From: a virus | Length of the DNA: 41,604 nt | IMG/VR virus record: IMGVR_UViG_3300050821_021707 | Coordinates: 1 to 41,604 of that record | Reading direction: 5' to 3' (one strand) | Shown here: positions 26,153 through 33,713 of the stretch, piece after piece | How positions within the stretch are numbered: position 1 is the stretch's first letter | Layout of the letters: the number at the start of each line of letters is the position of its first letter | Translations under genes and position numbers: made by a program | The notes under the pieces: model-generated | Seen by the model: only the letters and a program-made list of their open reading frames with translations | What the model was told of the DNA's origin: nothing | The model's database searches: none

Positions 26153-26921
26153 CGGCTTCACCGTAGGCGGGGTGACGCTGGACGGACTGTGGATCGGAGC
26201 CGTCCTGACCGGCCTAGCCGCCATCCTCACCGCCTGGGCCGCGGTGCTGCGAGCCAAGAAGCAGGGCAGCGCAGCCTGCGAGGAGTCCTTAGCTACCGCC
26301 CGCACCGAGGCCGAGAAAGCCCAGGCCGAGCTGCACCAGCTCCGCATGGAACGCGGCGCGGCGCCAGTCAGCGTATTGCTGGCCCTGACTGCGGCCTTTG
26401 TCGTGGCCTCTTCGACGCTCAGCTTCCTGGCCGGACGACACAACAACCAGCCCGGGCCGCCCGGCGCCACCGGCGCGATGGGACCTGCGGGAGCGACCGG
26501 ACCACCGGGACCAGCCGGACCCACGGGACCTCGGGGTCCTCGAGGAGTCAAGGGCGTCGCCGGCCCGGCGGGGAGTCCCGGCGCCCGCGGCCAAACCGGA
26601 ACGGCCGGCGCCACCGGTCCGACAGGAGCGACGGGGTCGGCCGGAGCCACCGGGCCAACGGGGATCACCGGCGCGAAGGGAGCGACAGGAGCGAAGGGAA
26701 CGACGGGAGCGATTGGTCCCCGAGGTCAAACGGGAGCCACCGGCGCCCGCGGGCCGCAGGGACCGCCGGGTCCAATCTGTCCGCCTGGCTTCACCGCCGT
26801 TCAGATCGGCGTCCACCAACGAGACCCGACCGACATCACTCGCACCGTCTTCGTCTGCGCTACCCCAACAACACCGCCAGCCCCAGCCCTAAGCACACGG
26901 CCAGCACCAGCATGGCGGTGA
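26139..26921 (+). CDS. Membrane-anchored collagen-like protein
   Basis: 260 residues, ATG at 26139. Two predicted membrane helices (about 17-37, [21 protein letters not shown]-like, and about 77-97) are separated by a charged coiled coil (about 45-73, [17 protein letters not shown]). Then 36 uninterrupted Gly-X-Y triplets run from G106 to I213, and a short C-terminal domain has CPPGF and FVCATP cysteines. This would place a collagen-like trimer stalk on the cell membrane. It follows the holin candidates in the lysis block. A spanin-like, surface-conversion or wall-contact role are possibilities; the family is not recognised. Confidence 0.6.
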   Translation: MTTIDGFTVGGVTLDGLWIGAVLTGLAAILTAWAAVLRAKKQGSAACEESLATARTEAEKAQAELHQLRMERGAAPVSVLLALTAAFVVASSTLSFLAGRHNNQPGPPGATGAMGPAGATGPPGPAGPTGPRGPRGVKGVAGPAGSPGARGQTGTAGATGPTGATGSAGATGPTGITGAKGATGAKGTTGAIGPRGQTGATGARGPQGPPGPICPPGFTAVQIGVHQRDPTDITRTVFVCATPTTPPAPALSTRPAPAWR

Positions 26922-27027
26922 GGATGGCCAGCCACAGCAGTAGCAGCCGACGCCGATACCACCCCCCCGACATCTTCCCAGCGTAGGCGGGCGACCGGAA
27001 TGGCTGGAGTGGCCGCCCGCCTCGCAT
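26860..27027 (-). CDS. Possible small membrane protein at operon end
   Basis: A 55-residue frame from ATG 27027 (an internal ATG at 26973 gives 37 residues). Its C-terminus is a strong membrane helix ([20 protein letters not shown]). It would be the last gene of the minus-strand early operon and overlaps the 3' end of the convergent collagen-like gene by 62 bases. No good ribosome binding site is seen, and the hydrophobic frame could arise by chance opposite a Pro/Ala-rich sequence. Low confidence. Confidence 0.3.
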   Translation of the reverse strand: MRGGRPLQPFRSPAYAGKMSGGWYRRRLLLLWLAILTAMLVLAVCLGLGLAVLLG

Positions 27028-27037
27028 GGTGATGACG

Positions 27038-27052
27038 CCCCGCAAGGGGTTT
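27038..27052. terminator. Small hairpin between convergent operons
   Basis: CCCC-GCAA-GGGG followed by TTT on the plus strand: a four-base stem (five with a G-T pair) closed by a GNRA-type loop. It lies between the plus-strand late operon and the minus-strand early operon, where a terminator is expected. The stem is short, so support is weak. Confidence 0.3.
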
Positions 27053-27081
27053 CAGGCCGCCCCGCGAGGATCGCAGTTGGT

Positions 27082-27687
27082 TTAAGGCACCACCTCCTCC
27101 CGCTGGTAGTAACGGTTGACCGGGTCAACCTCGACCAGGCGGTAGCCGGCCTTGGTGACCAGCGGCTCCCACTCGCCGTAGGTGGGCAGGTCGGAACGGT
27201 TCGGCACCGTCGACTCGATCACCAGCAGCCACGGCCGCCAGCGGTCCAGGTCGAAGCCCATCAGCACCCACAGCTCGTAGCCCTCCACGTCGATGGTCAC
27301 GAAATGGATGGGCCGGTCCTGCCAGCGGTGGGCCTCGAGGATGGCGTCCAGAGGGACCACCGGGACCTCGATGTCGACGTGCGGGGTGGGGGCGTAGTCG
27401 TGGCGCAGGGTGGACAGACCGTAGGTGGGCGCGGCGGTGTGCAGGACCGCGGTCGTCGGCACCGCCCCGCAGGCCGCCTGCACGCAGACGTCCCTCGGCC
27501 GCAGCTCCCGGTGCAGAGCGGCCAGCTCGGGCACCGGCTCCACGGTGATGCCGGACCAGCCCGCACAGTAGAAGGGCCAGGAGATGGAATCCTGCTCCGG
27601 GTGGTTGGCGCCCACGTCCACGTAGCGGCCGCGGCGCACGCCGGGCAGGTAGCCCCGCAGGATGGCGTCCTCGCCGAACTGGGTCAT
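27082..27687 (-). CDS. FkbM-family SAM-dependent methyltransferase
   Basis: 201 residues. ATG at 27687 shares a base with the previous gene's TGA (TGATG), which decides this start over a longer frame. The SAM-binding strand-loop is RYVDVGANHP (about 20-29), followed by WSGITVEPVPEL. The FkbM-type ending has HFVTIDVEGYELWVLMGFD near 125-143 and LLVIEST. Members methylate hydroxyl groups of sugars and secondary metabolites. In a phage it may methylate glycans on the virion or host surface, or complement the glycosyltransferase at 19.1 kb; the substrate is unknown. Confidence 0.78.
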   Translation of the reverse strand: MTQFGEDAILRGYLPGVRRGRYVDVGANHPEQDSISWPFYCAGWSGITVEPVPELAALHRELRPRDVCVQAACGAVPTTAVLHTAAPTYGLSTLRHDYAPTPHVDIEVPVVPLDAILEAHRWQDRPIHFVTIDVEGYELWVLMGFDLDRWRPWLLVIESTVPNRSDLPTYGEWEPLVTKAGYRLVEVDPVNRYYQREEVVP

Positions 27688-27893
27688 CAGTAGAAAAGCC
27701 GCAGCTGTTCGTCGACCTCGCGGGGCTCGACCCAGATCTCGAGGTGCTCGTCGGGGCAGCGGCAAGGGTCGCGGGAGATGAGGGTGATGACCGACGGCGA
27801 CGCCTTGACCTTACGGTTGGGGTAAGCCACCTCGGGGTGGAGCATGCCCAGCACGCCGGTGTGGGTGTAGCCCAGCAGAATCTTCTCAGCCAT
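27687..27893 (-). CDS. Small hypothetical protein
   Basis: 68 residues from ATG 27893, which lies 8 bases inside the upstream gene. Its beta-rich sequence (GYTHTGVLGMLHPEVAYPN, then SVITLISRDPCRCPDEHLEIW) holds a CRC pair. The upstream in-frame extension would overlap the preceding gene fully and is rejected. It is tightly coupled to the methyltransferase. Not recognised. Confidence 0.55.
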   Translation of the reverse strand: MAEKILLGYTHTGVLGMLHPEVAYPNRKVKASPSVITLISRDPCRCPDEHLEIWVEPREVDEQLRLFY

Positions 27894-28221
27894 CGGGCGC
27901 CCCCAAACTGTCGTTAGGGGATACGTAGCCACGGCGGATTTGGAACCGGAGGCTTTCCGCTGCCCACAACATCTTGCGCCTGGTCGTGGGCCACATGTGC
28001 GGATAACGGTCAGCGAAGGCGGCCAGGAGGTCAGCAATCTCTATCGCTTCGGCTCGCGGCGGGTAGTACGGCGCAGCGTGCTCGGTGTCCCCATAATCGG
28101 CGTTAGGTGGCGCGTGCTCTGGGCATGGCACCGGCTGCCCGCATACAATCATTCGCTTGCCGTCGGCTGATGCCCCGACTACCCGCGGGCAGGTGCGCGC
28201 CCTGTCGGCGTTCTGGGTCAC
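27886..28221 (-). CDS. Small Cys/His-containing early protein with NAD-type N-terminus
   Basis: 111 residues from GTG 28221 (GTGA overlap with the previous stop). It starts TQNADRART and has a second PPNADYGD motif at about residues 39-46; both belong to the recurrent short motif described in the findings. C11, C27, C33 and H36 could bind a metal. The C-terminal half is helical and basic (TRRKMLWAAESLRFQIRRGY). Unknown function; part of the replication operon's 3' end. Confidence 0.55.
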   Translation of the reverse strand: MTQNADRARTCPRVVGASADGKRMIVCGQPVPCPEHAPPNADYGDTEHAAPYYPPRAEAIEIADLLAAFADRYPHMWPTTRRKMLWAAESLRFQIRRGYVSPNDSLGAPDG

Positions 28222-28592
28222 GGTCCGAGCACCTCCCGCAGATCGTCCCGCAGGATGGGCCGGGTGGCGATGCGGGTCATGTGGCCGGGACAGCGGGGGG
28301 GCATGAGCGGGGTGTTGGTGGTGCAGCGGCGCCGGGCCTTGACCTTCATCAGCCGCAGCTCCGGGCAGGCCGAGCAGGCGAACCATTCGTGGCCGGTGCG
28401 CTGGCCGGCGAAGGTCCAGCCCAGCAGGCAGGTGACCACCTCGTCGGCCGCGACCTTCGCCTCGAGGGCCGCTTTAAGGGTATCGTCGGGGCCCCTAATG
28501 GTGGTGGCGTAGAGCAATCCCTGCCGGGCCAGCTCCTCGATTATGCCGTTATAGATGGGACTCAAATCTGCCGATTTCTTGGGGGGTGACAT
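28218..28592 (-). CDS. Small protein with C-terminal zinc-ribbon-like cysteines
   Basis: 124 residues from ATG 28592, with AAGGAGG five bases upstream. Helical N-terminal half (SPIYNGIIEELARQGLL, AALEAKVAADEVVTCLLG); C-terminal cysteines FACSACPE, then RRCTTN and PPRCPGH could form a zinc ribbon. It is the first gene after the primase-helicase and is preceded by a self-complementary leader (28598-28662) that can pair with its ribosome binding site. Function unknown; its individual control suggests a role needed at a set dose. Confidence 0.6.
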   Translation of the reverse strand: MSPPKKSADLSPIYNGIIEELARQGLLYATTIRGPDDTLKAALEAKVAADEVVTCLLGWTFAGQRTGHEWFACSACPELRLMKVKARRRCTTNTPLMPPRCPGHMTRIATRPILRDDLREVLGP

Positions 28593-28597
28593 TCCTT

Positions 28598-28662
28598 CCT
28601 CCTTGGTTAGAACATCAAGGACCGCAGGGGTGAGGTTCTAACAGTTAGAGACTCACCTCCTT
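28598..28662 (-). promoter_or_regulatory. Self-complementary leader that can mask a Shine-Dalgarno
   Basis: On the minus-strand RNA, GGTGAGTCTCTAAC (28657-28644) can pair with GTTAGAACCTCACC (28642-28629) at 12 of 14 positions. The GTTAGAAC part of the second arm can instead pair perfectly with GTTCTAAC (28613-28606). A third hairpin pairs TCCTTG (28621-28616) with CAAGGA (28605-28600), which covers the AAGGAGG of the gene starting at 28592. A strong orphan AAGGAGGTGA (28662-28653) opens the leader. The pairings are seen; regulation, either as RNA or as a DNA operator, is inferred. Confidence 0.5.
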
Positions 28663-28674
28663 ACACCGTCTGCT

Positions 28675-30834
28675 CTACGATTCTTGAGACTCTGAGGGGT
28701 GGATAAGTCCGAATGGTTCCTTACGCGGCCTATGTACCATCCACCCCCGAATGCCCTCCTGGCCGGCGGCCCGGAACTGGCGGGCTTGGACCTTCTCATC
28801 ATCCCTAGCCCGGTCGATAGTTGCTTTTGGAAAACCGAGTTCTTTGAGGGCCGATAGGAACTCATGCGAGGGCATCTCATTTTCGATCCCCACGGGTAGT
28901 AACTCTCGGATGGCCTGCCGGCACAGGTCCCGCTGACCGCCTCCCTCGGCCGGGCCGGCGATCAGGTCGTCGGCGCTGAAGTTGACCGTCTCCCCCCACT
29001 CCACGTAGGTGCAGGGCATGGTCTCATGGGGCAGCAGGCGGAAGCCGAGCGAGTCCGGGCGGGCCTCGGTGTTGACCTTGACCGCGGCCAGCACCCGCAG
29101 GGTGGCGTCCTCGGGGTGGTAGCCGATGTGATGCACGGCCCGGGCCACCCCGGCGATGCCGATGGAGCCGTTGCCCTGATAGATGGCCTTGCCGGCGTTC
29201 TCCTTGCGCAGGTGGCGGAGCAGGATCACCGTCACCTTGGTGGCTCGGGCCATGTCCACCAGGGGCTGCAGGGCCCGACGCACATCGGCGTCCTTGTGGG
29301 CGTCCACCTCGCTGCCCAGGTAGGAGGAGAGCACGTCCACCACGGCCAGGGTGGCCTTGGACTCCTCCACCTTGGCCCACAGCAGGTTGACGTTCAGGGG
29401 CAGCACTATGGGTGACAGCTCGTTCTTGTCGTCGGTGATGGCCTCCACGTGGATGACCCGGTCCAGGTCGGCCCCGGCCGCCCGCAAGCGCCAGGAGGTG
29501 GTGTCGTCGGGGTCGTCCTCGGCCGACAGAACGACCACGTTGGAGGCCGGCGAGCCCGGGGTGCGGTCGGGCATGGGGGCCCCCACCGTGAGGCGGGCGG
29601 CCAGGTCCAGACTGACGGTGCTCTTGCCCACCGAGGGATCGCCCTCGAGGATGACCAGCTTGCCTTTGGGCAGCCACCGCCGCCAGTGCCACTCGGGTGT
29701 CACCGGGGTGATCTCCGAGGCCAGCCGGGTGACCAGACGCAGACCGGCGGTGAGGGGCACCGTCTTCACCCCCCGGATGGGCGGAGTCTTGGCCGCGGGG
29801 TCGTCGCCCAGATCGCGGAACCCCTTCTCCACCAGATCGGCGTGAGCGGCCTTGAAATCGCCGTGATGGAACAGCCAGGTGTAAAGGCCGAAGGGGTCCA
29901 GCGGCTGGCGTAGCGGGCAGCCAGTGGCCGCTGCGACGGTCTCGGACCAGATGGCGGTGTGGCCGTCGTCGCCGTAGACGGTGGCCGACACCTCGTTGGT
30001 GGCCAGAGGGTGACGCCAGTGGTAATCGCCGGAGCGACGGTCCTTGCGGACCGGGATCCACGACAACGAGCGCAGGATCTGCACCCCGGTAACCCGCTCG
30101 TTGAAGCGGCTGCCGGCCAGGTGGCCGGTGGAGAACTTGGCCTCCCGCTCCTCGGGGGTAGGCAGCGGCTCGAGGAAATCCTCGATGTCGGAGGGGTTGT
30201 AGGCCACCCCCCAGTGGGAGCGGCCCAGCACCGGCACCGGCTTGTCCAGCTTGAAGTTGAAGGTGCCGACCAAACGCATGACCCGGTCGATATTGGACAC
30301 GTTGTCGAGGTGGACGCCGTGCTCGCCGGCCAGCTTCTCCCAGGTCACCTGCCAGCGGGTCAGCAGGGGCACAGCCTTCACCGCCGAGAGCGGCTCTTTG
30401 AAGCGCCACCAGCACTGCAGGCCGTAGCCGGACTGGATGACGCTGGTGGGCTGATAGGGGAACCGGCTAATCAGGGTGACGGCCTGCTCCTTGGAACCGG
30501 GCAGGCCCGGCAGGCGGTGGGCGGGCCCGGCGATATCGATGTCCAGCCACAGAGCCGGGATGGAGTCGCACATGGTGGCCCCACCCCGGGCGCCACCGTC
30601 GAGACGTATGGTCCGCGGCGCCACCCCGAACCACACGTCGCCGCGGGCGCCGAGGGTGCCGATGGGCACCAGCAGGGCCGGGATGCGGTCCACCTCCACC
30701 CACTCCACCCGGCGTTTGCCGGTCTCGCGGTCCACGCTAAAGAGGGTGATCCAGCCCTGCGTGGTGGCCCCGTACATGTTCTGCAGCCAGGTGATAGCCC
30801 GATCCACGTCGGGCATGGGGCGATCAGTCTTCAC
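28675..30834 (-). CDS. Primase-helicase (prim-pol-like domain plus RepA-like AAA ATPase)
   Basis: 719 residues; ATG overlaps the MazG stop (ATGA). The N-terminal part resembles the archaeo-eukaryotic primase class: metal pair D98xD100 in ALWLDIDIAG, SGYGLQCWWRF near 135-145, and NVSNIDRVMRLVGTFN near 178-193. The C-terminal part is a RecA-fold, RepA-type helicase: Walker A GDPSVGKS (398-405), Walker B LAVVD (496-500), and ILLRHLRKENAG near 537-548. It should prime and unwind DNA at the phage origin. The family's usual order is kept. No frameshift is seen. Confidence 0.85.
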   Translation of the reverse strand: MKTDRPMPDVDRAITWLQNMYGATTQGWITLFSVDRETGKRRVEWVEVDRIPALLVPIGTLGARGDVWFGVAPRTIRLDGGARGGATMCDSIPALWLDIDIAGPAHRLPGLPGSKEQAVTLISRFPYQPTSVIQSGYGLQCWWRFKEPLSAVKAVPLLTRWQVTWEKLAGEHGVHLDNVSNIDRVMRLVGTFNFKLDKPVPVLGRSHWGVAYNPSDIEDFLEPLPTPEEREAKFSTGHLAGSRFNERVTGVQILRSLSWIPVRKDRRSGDYHWRHPLATNEVSATVYGDDGHTAIWSETVAAATGCPLRQPLDPFGLYTWLFHHGDFKAAHADLVEKGFRDLGDDPAAKTPPIRGVKTVPLTAGLRLVTRLASEITPVTPEWHWRRWLPKGKLVILEGDPSVGKSTVSLDLAARLTVGAPMPDRTPGSPASNVVVLSAEDDPDDTTSWRLRAAGADLDRVIHVEAITDDKNELSPIVLPLNVNLLWAKVEESKATLAVVDVLSSYLGSEVDAHKDADVRRALQPLVDMARATKVTVILLRHLRKENAGKAIYQGNGSIGIAGVARAVHHIGYHPEDATLRVLAAVKVNTEARPDSLGFRLLPHETMPCTYVEWGETVNFSADDLIAGPAEGGGQRDLCRQAIRELLPVGIENEMPSHEFLSALKELGFPKATIDRARDDEKVQARQFRAAGQEGIRGWMVHRPRKEPFGLIHPSESQES

Positions 30835-31370
30835 GATGCCCTCGACCTGTCGTTTGGGGGCAGCCTGTCGGGGAAGCCTTGGCGCTCCGAAACCTTGTTG
30901 AACTTCGCCACGATGGCAGCGGGCAGGTCGATCCCTGCCTTGGCGGCGAGCAGGTCAAGGTAGAGGTACACGTCGGCGAGTTCCTCGGCCAAGGCTTCGG
31001 CCAGTTCCGCTATCGGCGGGTCAAGTCGGCCACGCAGCCCGTACTTCTGGCGGTGAATCTTCTTGACGACGTTGGCCGCTTCGCCCGCTTCGCCAACCAT
31101 CGCCAGGCACCAGTCGGCCAGTGACCAGTCCTCGTCATCAGGGAAACCAGGGTGCCACCGCAGGCAGCGGGCACGGTTCACGGCCGAGACTTCGGCGAAG
31201 GTCATAACGCGCCCTGAGTCGACGTTAGCGGGCACCACGGACGGGCCGTGCATCGTTTCCCTGTTCCAGATAACGCGCCCAGAGTCGGCGGTAGGGGCGT
31301 AGTTCGGGCGGTCGATGCCGTCGCCGTAGTCGAACGGGACGGTGCCCCCGTGATCGGCGTCTGGGGTCAT
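30831..31370 (-). CDS. MazG-like nucleotide pyrophosphohydrolase
   Basis: 179 residues from ATG 31370 (ATGA overlap with the SSB-like gene). Residues 85-165 hold the all-alpha NTP pyrophosphatase signature: MVGEAGEAANVVKK with E94/E97, and EELADVYLYLDLLAAKAG with E130/D133. Such enzymes hydrolyse NTPs or alarmone-like nucleotides; in phages they are thought to tune nucleotide pools or host stress signals. Residues 1-57 are an odd extension carrying the recurrent PDADHG motif and a repeated ADSGRV-type unit (about 29-33 and 50-55). A start at M56 would remove it. Confidence 0.8.
   Translation of the reverse strand: MTPDADHGGTVPFDYGDGIDRPNYAPTADSGRVIWNRETMHGPSVVPANVDSGRVMTFAEVSAVNRARCLRWHPGFPDDEDWSLADWCLAMVGEAGEAANVVKKIHRQKYGLRGRLDPPIAELAEALAEELADVYLYLDLLAAKAGIDLPAAIVAKFNKVSERQGFPDRLPPNDRSRAS
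31204..31298 (-). repeat. Direct repeat inside the MazG-like gene's 5' part
   Basis: ATAACGCGCCCTGAGTCG starts at 31204 and ATAACGCGCCCAGAGTCG starts at 31270, each followed by a GACGTTAGCGGGC / GCGGTAGGGGC variant. Both copies encode a DSGRV(M/I) unit in the minus-strand gene. Part of a wider family of short TCGGCGTT-type elements in this window. Confidence 0.6.
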
Positions 31371-31804
31371 GCGAAGAGATCTTCTTCGTCGTTCTCCTCG
31401 GCGTCGCCGTTGACCACGGCCATGGCTGCGGAGGCGTCGGTCCGCTGGACCACGATGTTGTAGATCTTGGTGGGGCTGGCGTACTGGCTGGGCCGGAACT
31501 CGACCAGCTCGATGTCCAGGCTGTCACCGGGGCGAGGTTTGAGCGTCATCATCTGGCCCTTCAGGTTCTTGGAGCCGGCGATGATCTCGGCCGACGGATG
31601 GGTGGACTGCACCCCGTTCTGCTTGGCCTTCACGTCGGTGAGGGTGTACTTGAGGGCCGGCTTCTGACCTTTGCCGTCGAAGCGGCCGACGGCGGAGACC
31701 ACGCCGCGGGCCCGGTCGCCGATGTTGTTGAACTTGAGGGTGGGTGGGAAGTCGCCGGTATCGGTGGGGTCGGCCAGTTCGGGGTCGTCGTAGATGTCTG
31801 CCAT
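31367..31804 (-). CDS. ssDNA-binding-like protein
   Basis: 145 residues. The core is beta-rich like an OB fold (RARGVVSAVGRFDGKG, ALKYTLTDVKAKQNG, GQMMTLKPRPGDSLDIEL, KIYNIVVQRTD). The C-terminus ends EENDEEDLFA, an acidic tail with a terminal aromatic as in SSB and T7 gp2.5, which recruits replication partners. It heads the SSB-MazG-primase unit and has a good AAGGAGAAAGGA site before CCACCATGG. The specific SSB family is not certain; function is inferred from tail, fold and operon. Confidence 0.65.
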   Translation of the reverse strand: MADIYDDPELADPTDTGDFPPTLKFNNIGDRARGVVSAVGRFDGKGQKPALKYTLTDVKAKQNGVQSTHPSAEIIAGSKNLKGQMMTLKPRPGDSLDIELVEFRPSQYASPTKIYNIVVQRTDASAAMAVVNGDAEENDEEDLFA

Positions 31805-31884
31805 GGTGGTTCCTTTCTCCTTACAATGACGTACTTACAGCGCGGTAACTGTGGGCAGCAAGACCGTTTACTGGGTGAATTTCG

Positions 31885-31925
31885 TGTGGATAAGTCCCGG
31901 CGGCTGGGGATAACGGTGTGGACTA
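31885..31925 (-). other. Cluster of DnaA-box-like motifs, possible origin
   Basis: The minus strand carries TTATCCACA (complement of 31885-31893), an exact match to the classic DnaA box, then TTATCCCCA (31905-31913), one mismatch, and TAGTCCACA (31917-31925), two mismatches. They lie in the 118-base gap between the nuclease and SSB-like genes, right beside the replication genes. An origin is inferred; no AT-rich unwinding stretch is obvious in the gap. Confidence 0.4.
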
Positions 31926-32915
31926 GCGGGCCAGGACGGGGGCGTCGGGATCGCTCATCAAATAGACGCCGACCATGCCGAGGGCGGCCTCGACGTGCTT
32001 CGCCGTCATCTTGTTGGGGTTGGTGGGGATGCCGGCCTCGCGCAGCTGCAGAGAGCAGTGCAGCTTCTGCTCCAGGGACAGCTGGGCGATGCGCTGGCGG
32101 AGCAGCACCAGATCCCAGGGCTCCTCGCCCGGCGGGTACTTGCACACCACCGGCACCTCGAGGGGATCGCCCAGCTTGGGTCCGTCCTTTTCCCACTTGC
32201 GGATCTCCAGGGCGGCCAGGAAAGCCCGGTAGAAGGCTTTGTCCATGGGCACCGGGCGGATCTCGTAGCCGGCTTCGGTCAGGTGCACCACCGCAGCCGA
32301 GTCCGGCGGCTGCCAGGGCAGCTCCCCGTCGTCGGCGTCGAGGGCGTAGTCGGCGCCCAGGGCGTAGCCGCCCACCACCTGCACCCCCATGTCGGGGTAC
32401 ACGCCCTTGGAGGTTTTCCAATCAATCAAACACCGGCCCAGCTCGGGGAAGGTTTTCAGCCGACCCAGAAAATCAAACGACCCGGCGAAGAGATGCTTCT
32501 CGTTGTAGACGGTGGTCTCGGTCAGCTCCGGCTCCGGTCGGACCTCCTTGACGAAGGTGGTGGCCGCCGCGATCCACGGCTCCACGCTGGCCTCGACGTC
32601 GTAGTCCTCGCCGTTGACCATGTTGTCGATGACCTGGTGGACCTCCGAGCCGCGCCCGGCGGCCTTGTCCCGGTTCTGCCAGGGAATGTTCTTGAGCAGC
32701 CGGTAGGCGTCGTCGGTGGGCAGGCCGGCGATCACGTCGTTGTGCAGCACGGCGTATTCGGCCACGGTGTTGGCCGCCCAGGCCGGCAGCGCCGGTTTGG
32801 GCAGGGCTCCCACCACGCTGGTGATGGACCGGTAGACCGGCTTGCCGTCATGGCGGGTGGGATGGCGGTACCAGCGGGTGCGATTGATATCCACCGCCCA
32901 CTTGGGACTGGTCAT
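31923..32915 (-). CDS. RecB/Cas4-like PD-(D/E)XK exonuclease
   Basis: 330 residues. Motifs of the PD-(D/E)XK fold appear in order: GRGSEVHQVID with H93, FAGSFDFLGRL with D148, LIDWKTSKG with D165 and K167, then QVVGGYALGA with Q179 and Y184. This matches phage exonucleases used in recombination or DNA processing. No clustered cysteines for a Cas4 Fe-S site are seen. The first four bases overlap the preceding small gene (ATGA). It probably works with the SSB-like and Hjc-like proteins in replication and repair. Confidence 0.8.
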   Translation of the reverse strand: MTSPKWAVDINRTRWYRHPTRHDGKPVYRSITSVVGALPKPALPAWAANTVAEYAVLHNDVIAGLPTDDAYRLLKNIPWQNRDKAAGRGSEVHQVIDNMVNGEDYDVEASVEPWIAAATTFVKEVRPEPELTETTVYNEKHLFAGSFDFLGRLKTFPELGRCLIDWKTSKGVYPDMGVQVVGGYALGADYALDADDGELPWQPPDSAAVVHLTEAGYEIRPVPMDKAFYRAFLAALEIRKWEKDGPKLGDPLEVPVVCKYPPGEEPWDLVLLRQRIAQLSLEQKLHCSLQLREAGIPTNPNKMTAKHVEAALGMVGVYLMSDPDAPVLAR

Positions 32916-33079
32916 CGCCCCTCCCTGAAGGCGGCCAACACCTGGTCCATCTCGGTCTGGTCCCCGAAGTTCAGGCCGACATGGATGAAGACGTTCTCGC
33001 CGTAGCGGCGGTCGCGATAGCTGACGGGAAGCAGCAGTACCGGGGGCAAGGTCGGTTCAGAAACCAGCGAAGCGGACAT
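32912..33079 (-). CDS. Small hypothetical protein
   Basis: 55 residues. ATG 33079 is chosen because AGAGGA lies six bases before it; the upstream GTG would swallow that site. Sequence PPVLLLPVSYRDRRYGENVF then HVGLNFGDQTEMDQVLAAF suggests a small alpha/beta protein. The stop overlaps the exonuclease ATG, so coupled expression is likely. Not recognised. The 101 bases upstream (33080-33180) hold no gene I can support. Confidence 0.5.
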   Translation of the reverse strand: MSASLVSEPTLPPVLLLPVSYRDRRYGENVFIHVGLNFGDQTEMDQVLAAFREGR

Positions 33080-33180
33080 GTGTGATCCTCTTGTCACGAA
33101 AGTCTCGGATGTGTGTTGCGGGGTGGCTGCAGGTCGTCGAGTCGTCTGGCCGGGCGGACAGCCGACGCACTCCGACCGGC

Positions 33181-33378
33181 CTACAGCCAGCCCCGCGCTT
33201 GCCAGTCGTACAGCTCGGCCTGGCGGAGCTTTACGACTGAAGAAGATGGTCGCCGAAAAGAGATGTCCCGACGGCGGTGGCGCTCAACCCATCCGGACAA
33301 CCACCAAGCCGCCGGGGAGCCAGGCATCACCATGTGCCGTCGGGACGGCCACACCTTAACCTGGCCGCGTCGAGTCAT
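33181..33378 (-). CDS. Small basic Trp-rich protein
   Basis: 65 residues from ATG 33378, which overlaps the Hjc-like stop as ATGA; this junction is the main evidence that the gene is real. It is rich in Arg, Trp and Ser (AAWWLSGWVERHRRRD), with a helical-looking end (VVKLRQAELYDWQARGW). It may bind nucleic acid. No family is recognised. Confidence 0.45.
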   Translation of the reverse strand: MTRRGQVKVWPSRRHMVMPGSPAAWWLSGWVERHRRRDISFRRPSSSVVKLRQAELYDWQARGWL

Positions 33379-33713
33379 GCCAGCGCCCGCTGGGCGTAGA
33401 GGGGGGCAAACACCTCGAGCCGGGTGGTGACATACCACTGGCCCGGGTCGCCCTTGCCCCGCCGTTTGTGGACTACGACGTAAGCGGCGGTACCAGCCCG
33501 GGCAGCCTGGGCCGCGGACTGGTCCACCCACTCGGCCAGGGCCAGCTCCCGCCGGACCTTGACCTGGATGGTGAGATCGGGCACCCCACCGAGGTCGCCG
33601 CAGTCGGCGTCGCCGGCCGGGGCCAAACGGTGAATGCCCGGGAACCACTGCAACAGGTATCTAGCAACCGCCGTTTCCCCTTCCGTACCGATTTGCTTCG
33701 GCCGGCGCTTCAC
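33375..33713 (-). CDS. Holliday-junction-resolvase-like nuclease (Hjc type)
   Basis: 112 residues from GTG 33713 (GTGA overlap with the HTH gene). The PD-(D/E)XK pattern of small resolvases is visible: GTEGETAVARYL with E11/E13, then CGDLGGVPDLTIQVKV with D40 and K52, then AEWVDQSAAQA, and VVVHKRRGKGD. The residue before the Lys motif is Gln50 (QVK) where Glu (EVK) is usual, so activity may be altered. It would resolve branched DNA before packaging or during recombination. Confidence 0.7.
   Translation of the reverse strand: MKRRPKQIGTEGETAVARYLLQWFPGIHRLAPAGDADCGDLGGVPDLTIQVKVRRELALAEWVDQSAAQAARAGTAAYVVVHKRRGKGDPGQWYVTTRLEVFAPLYAQRALA

Noticed and set aside
33078-33430. Plus-strand frames of 93 and 105 codons
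   Set aside because: They lie opposite coupled minus-strand genes (33181-33378 with an ATGA junction) and show Arg/Pro/Ser-rich random composition.
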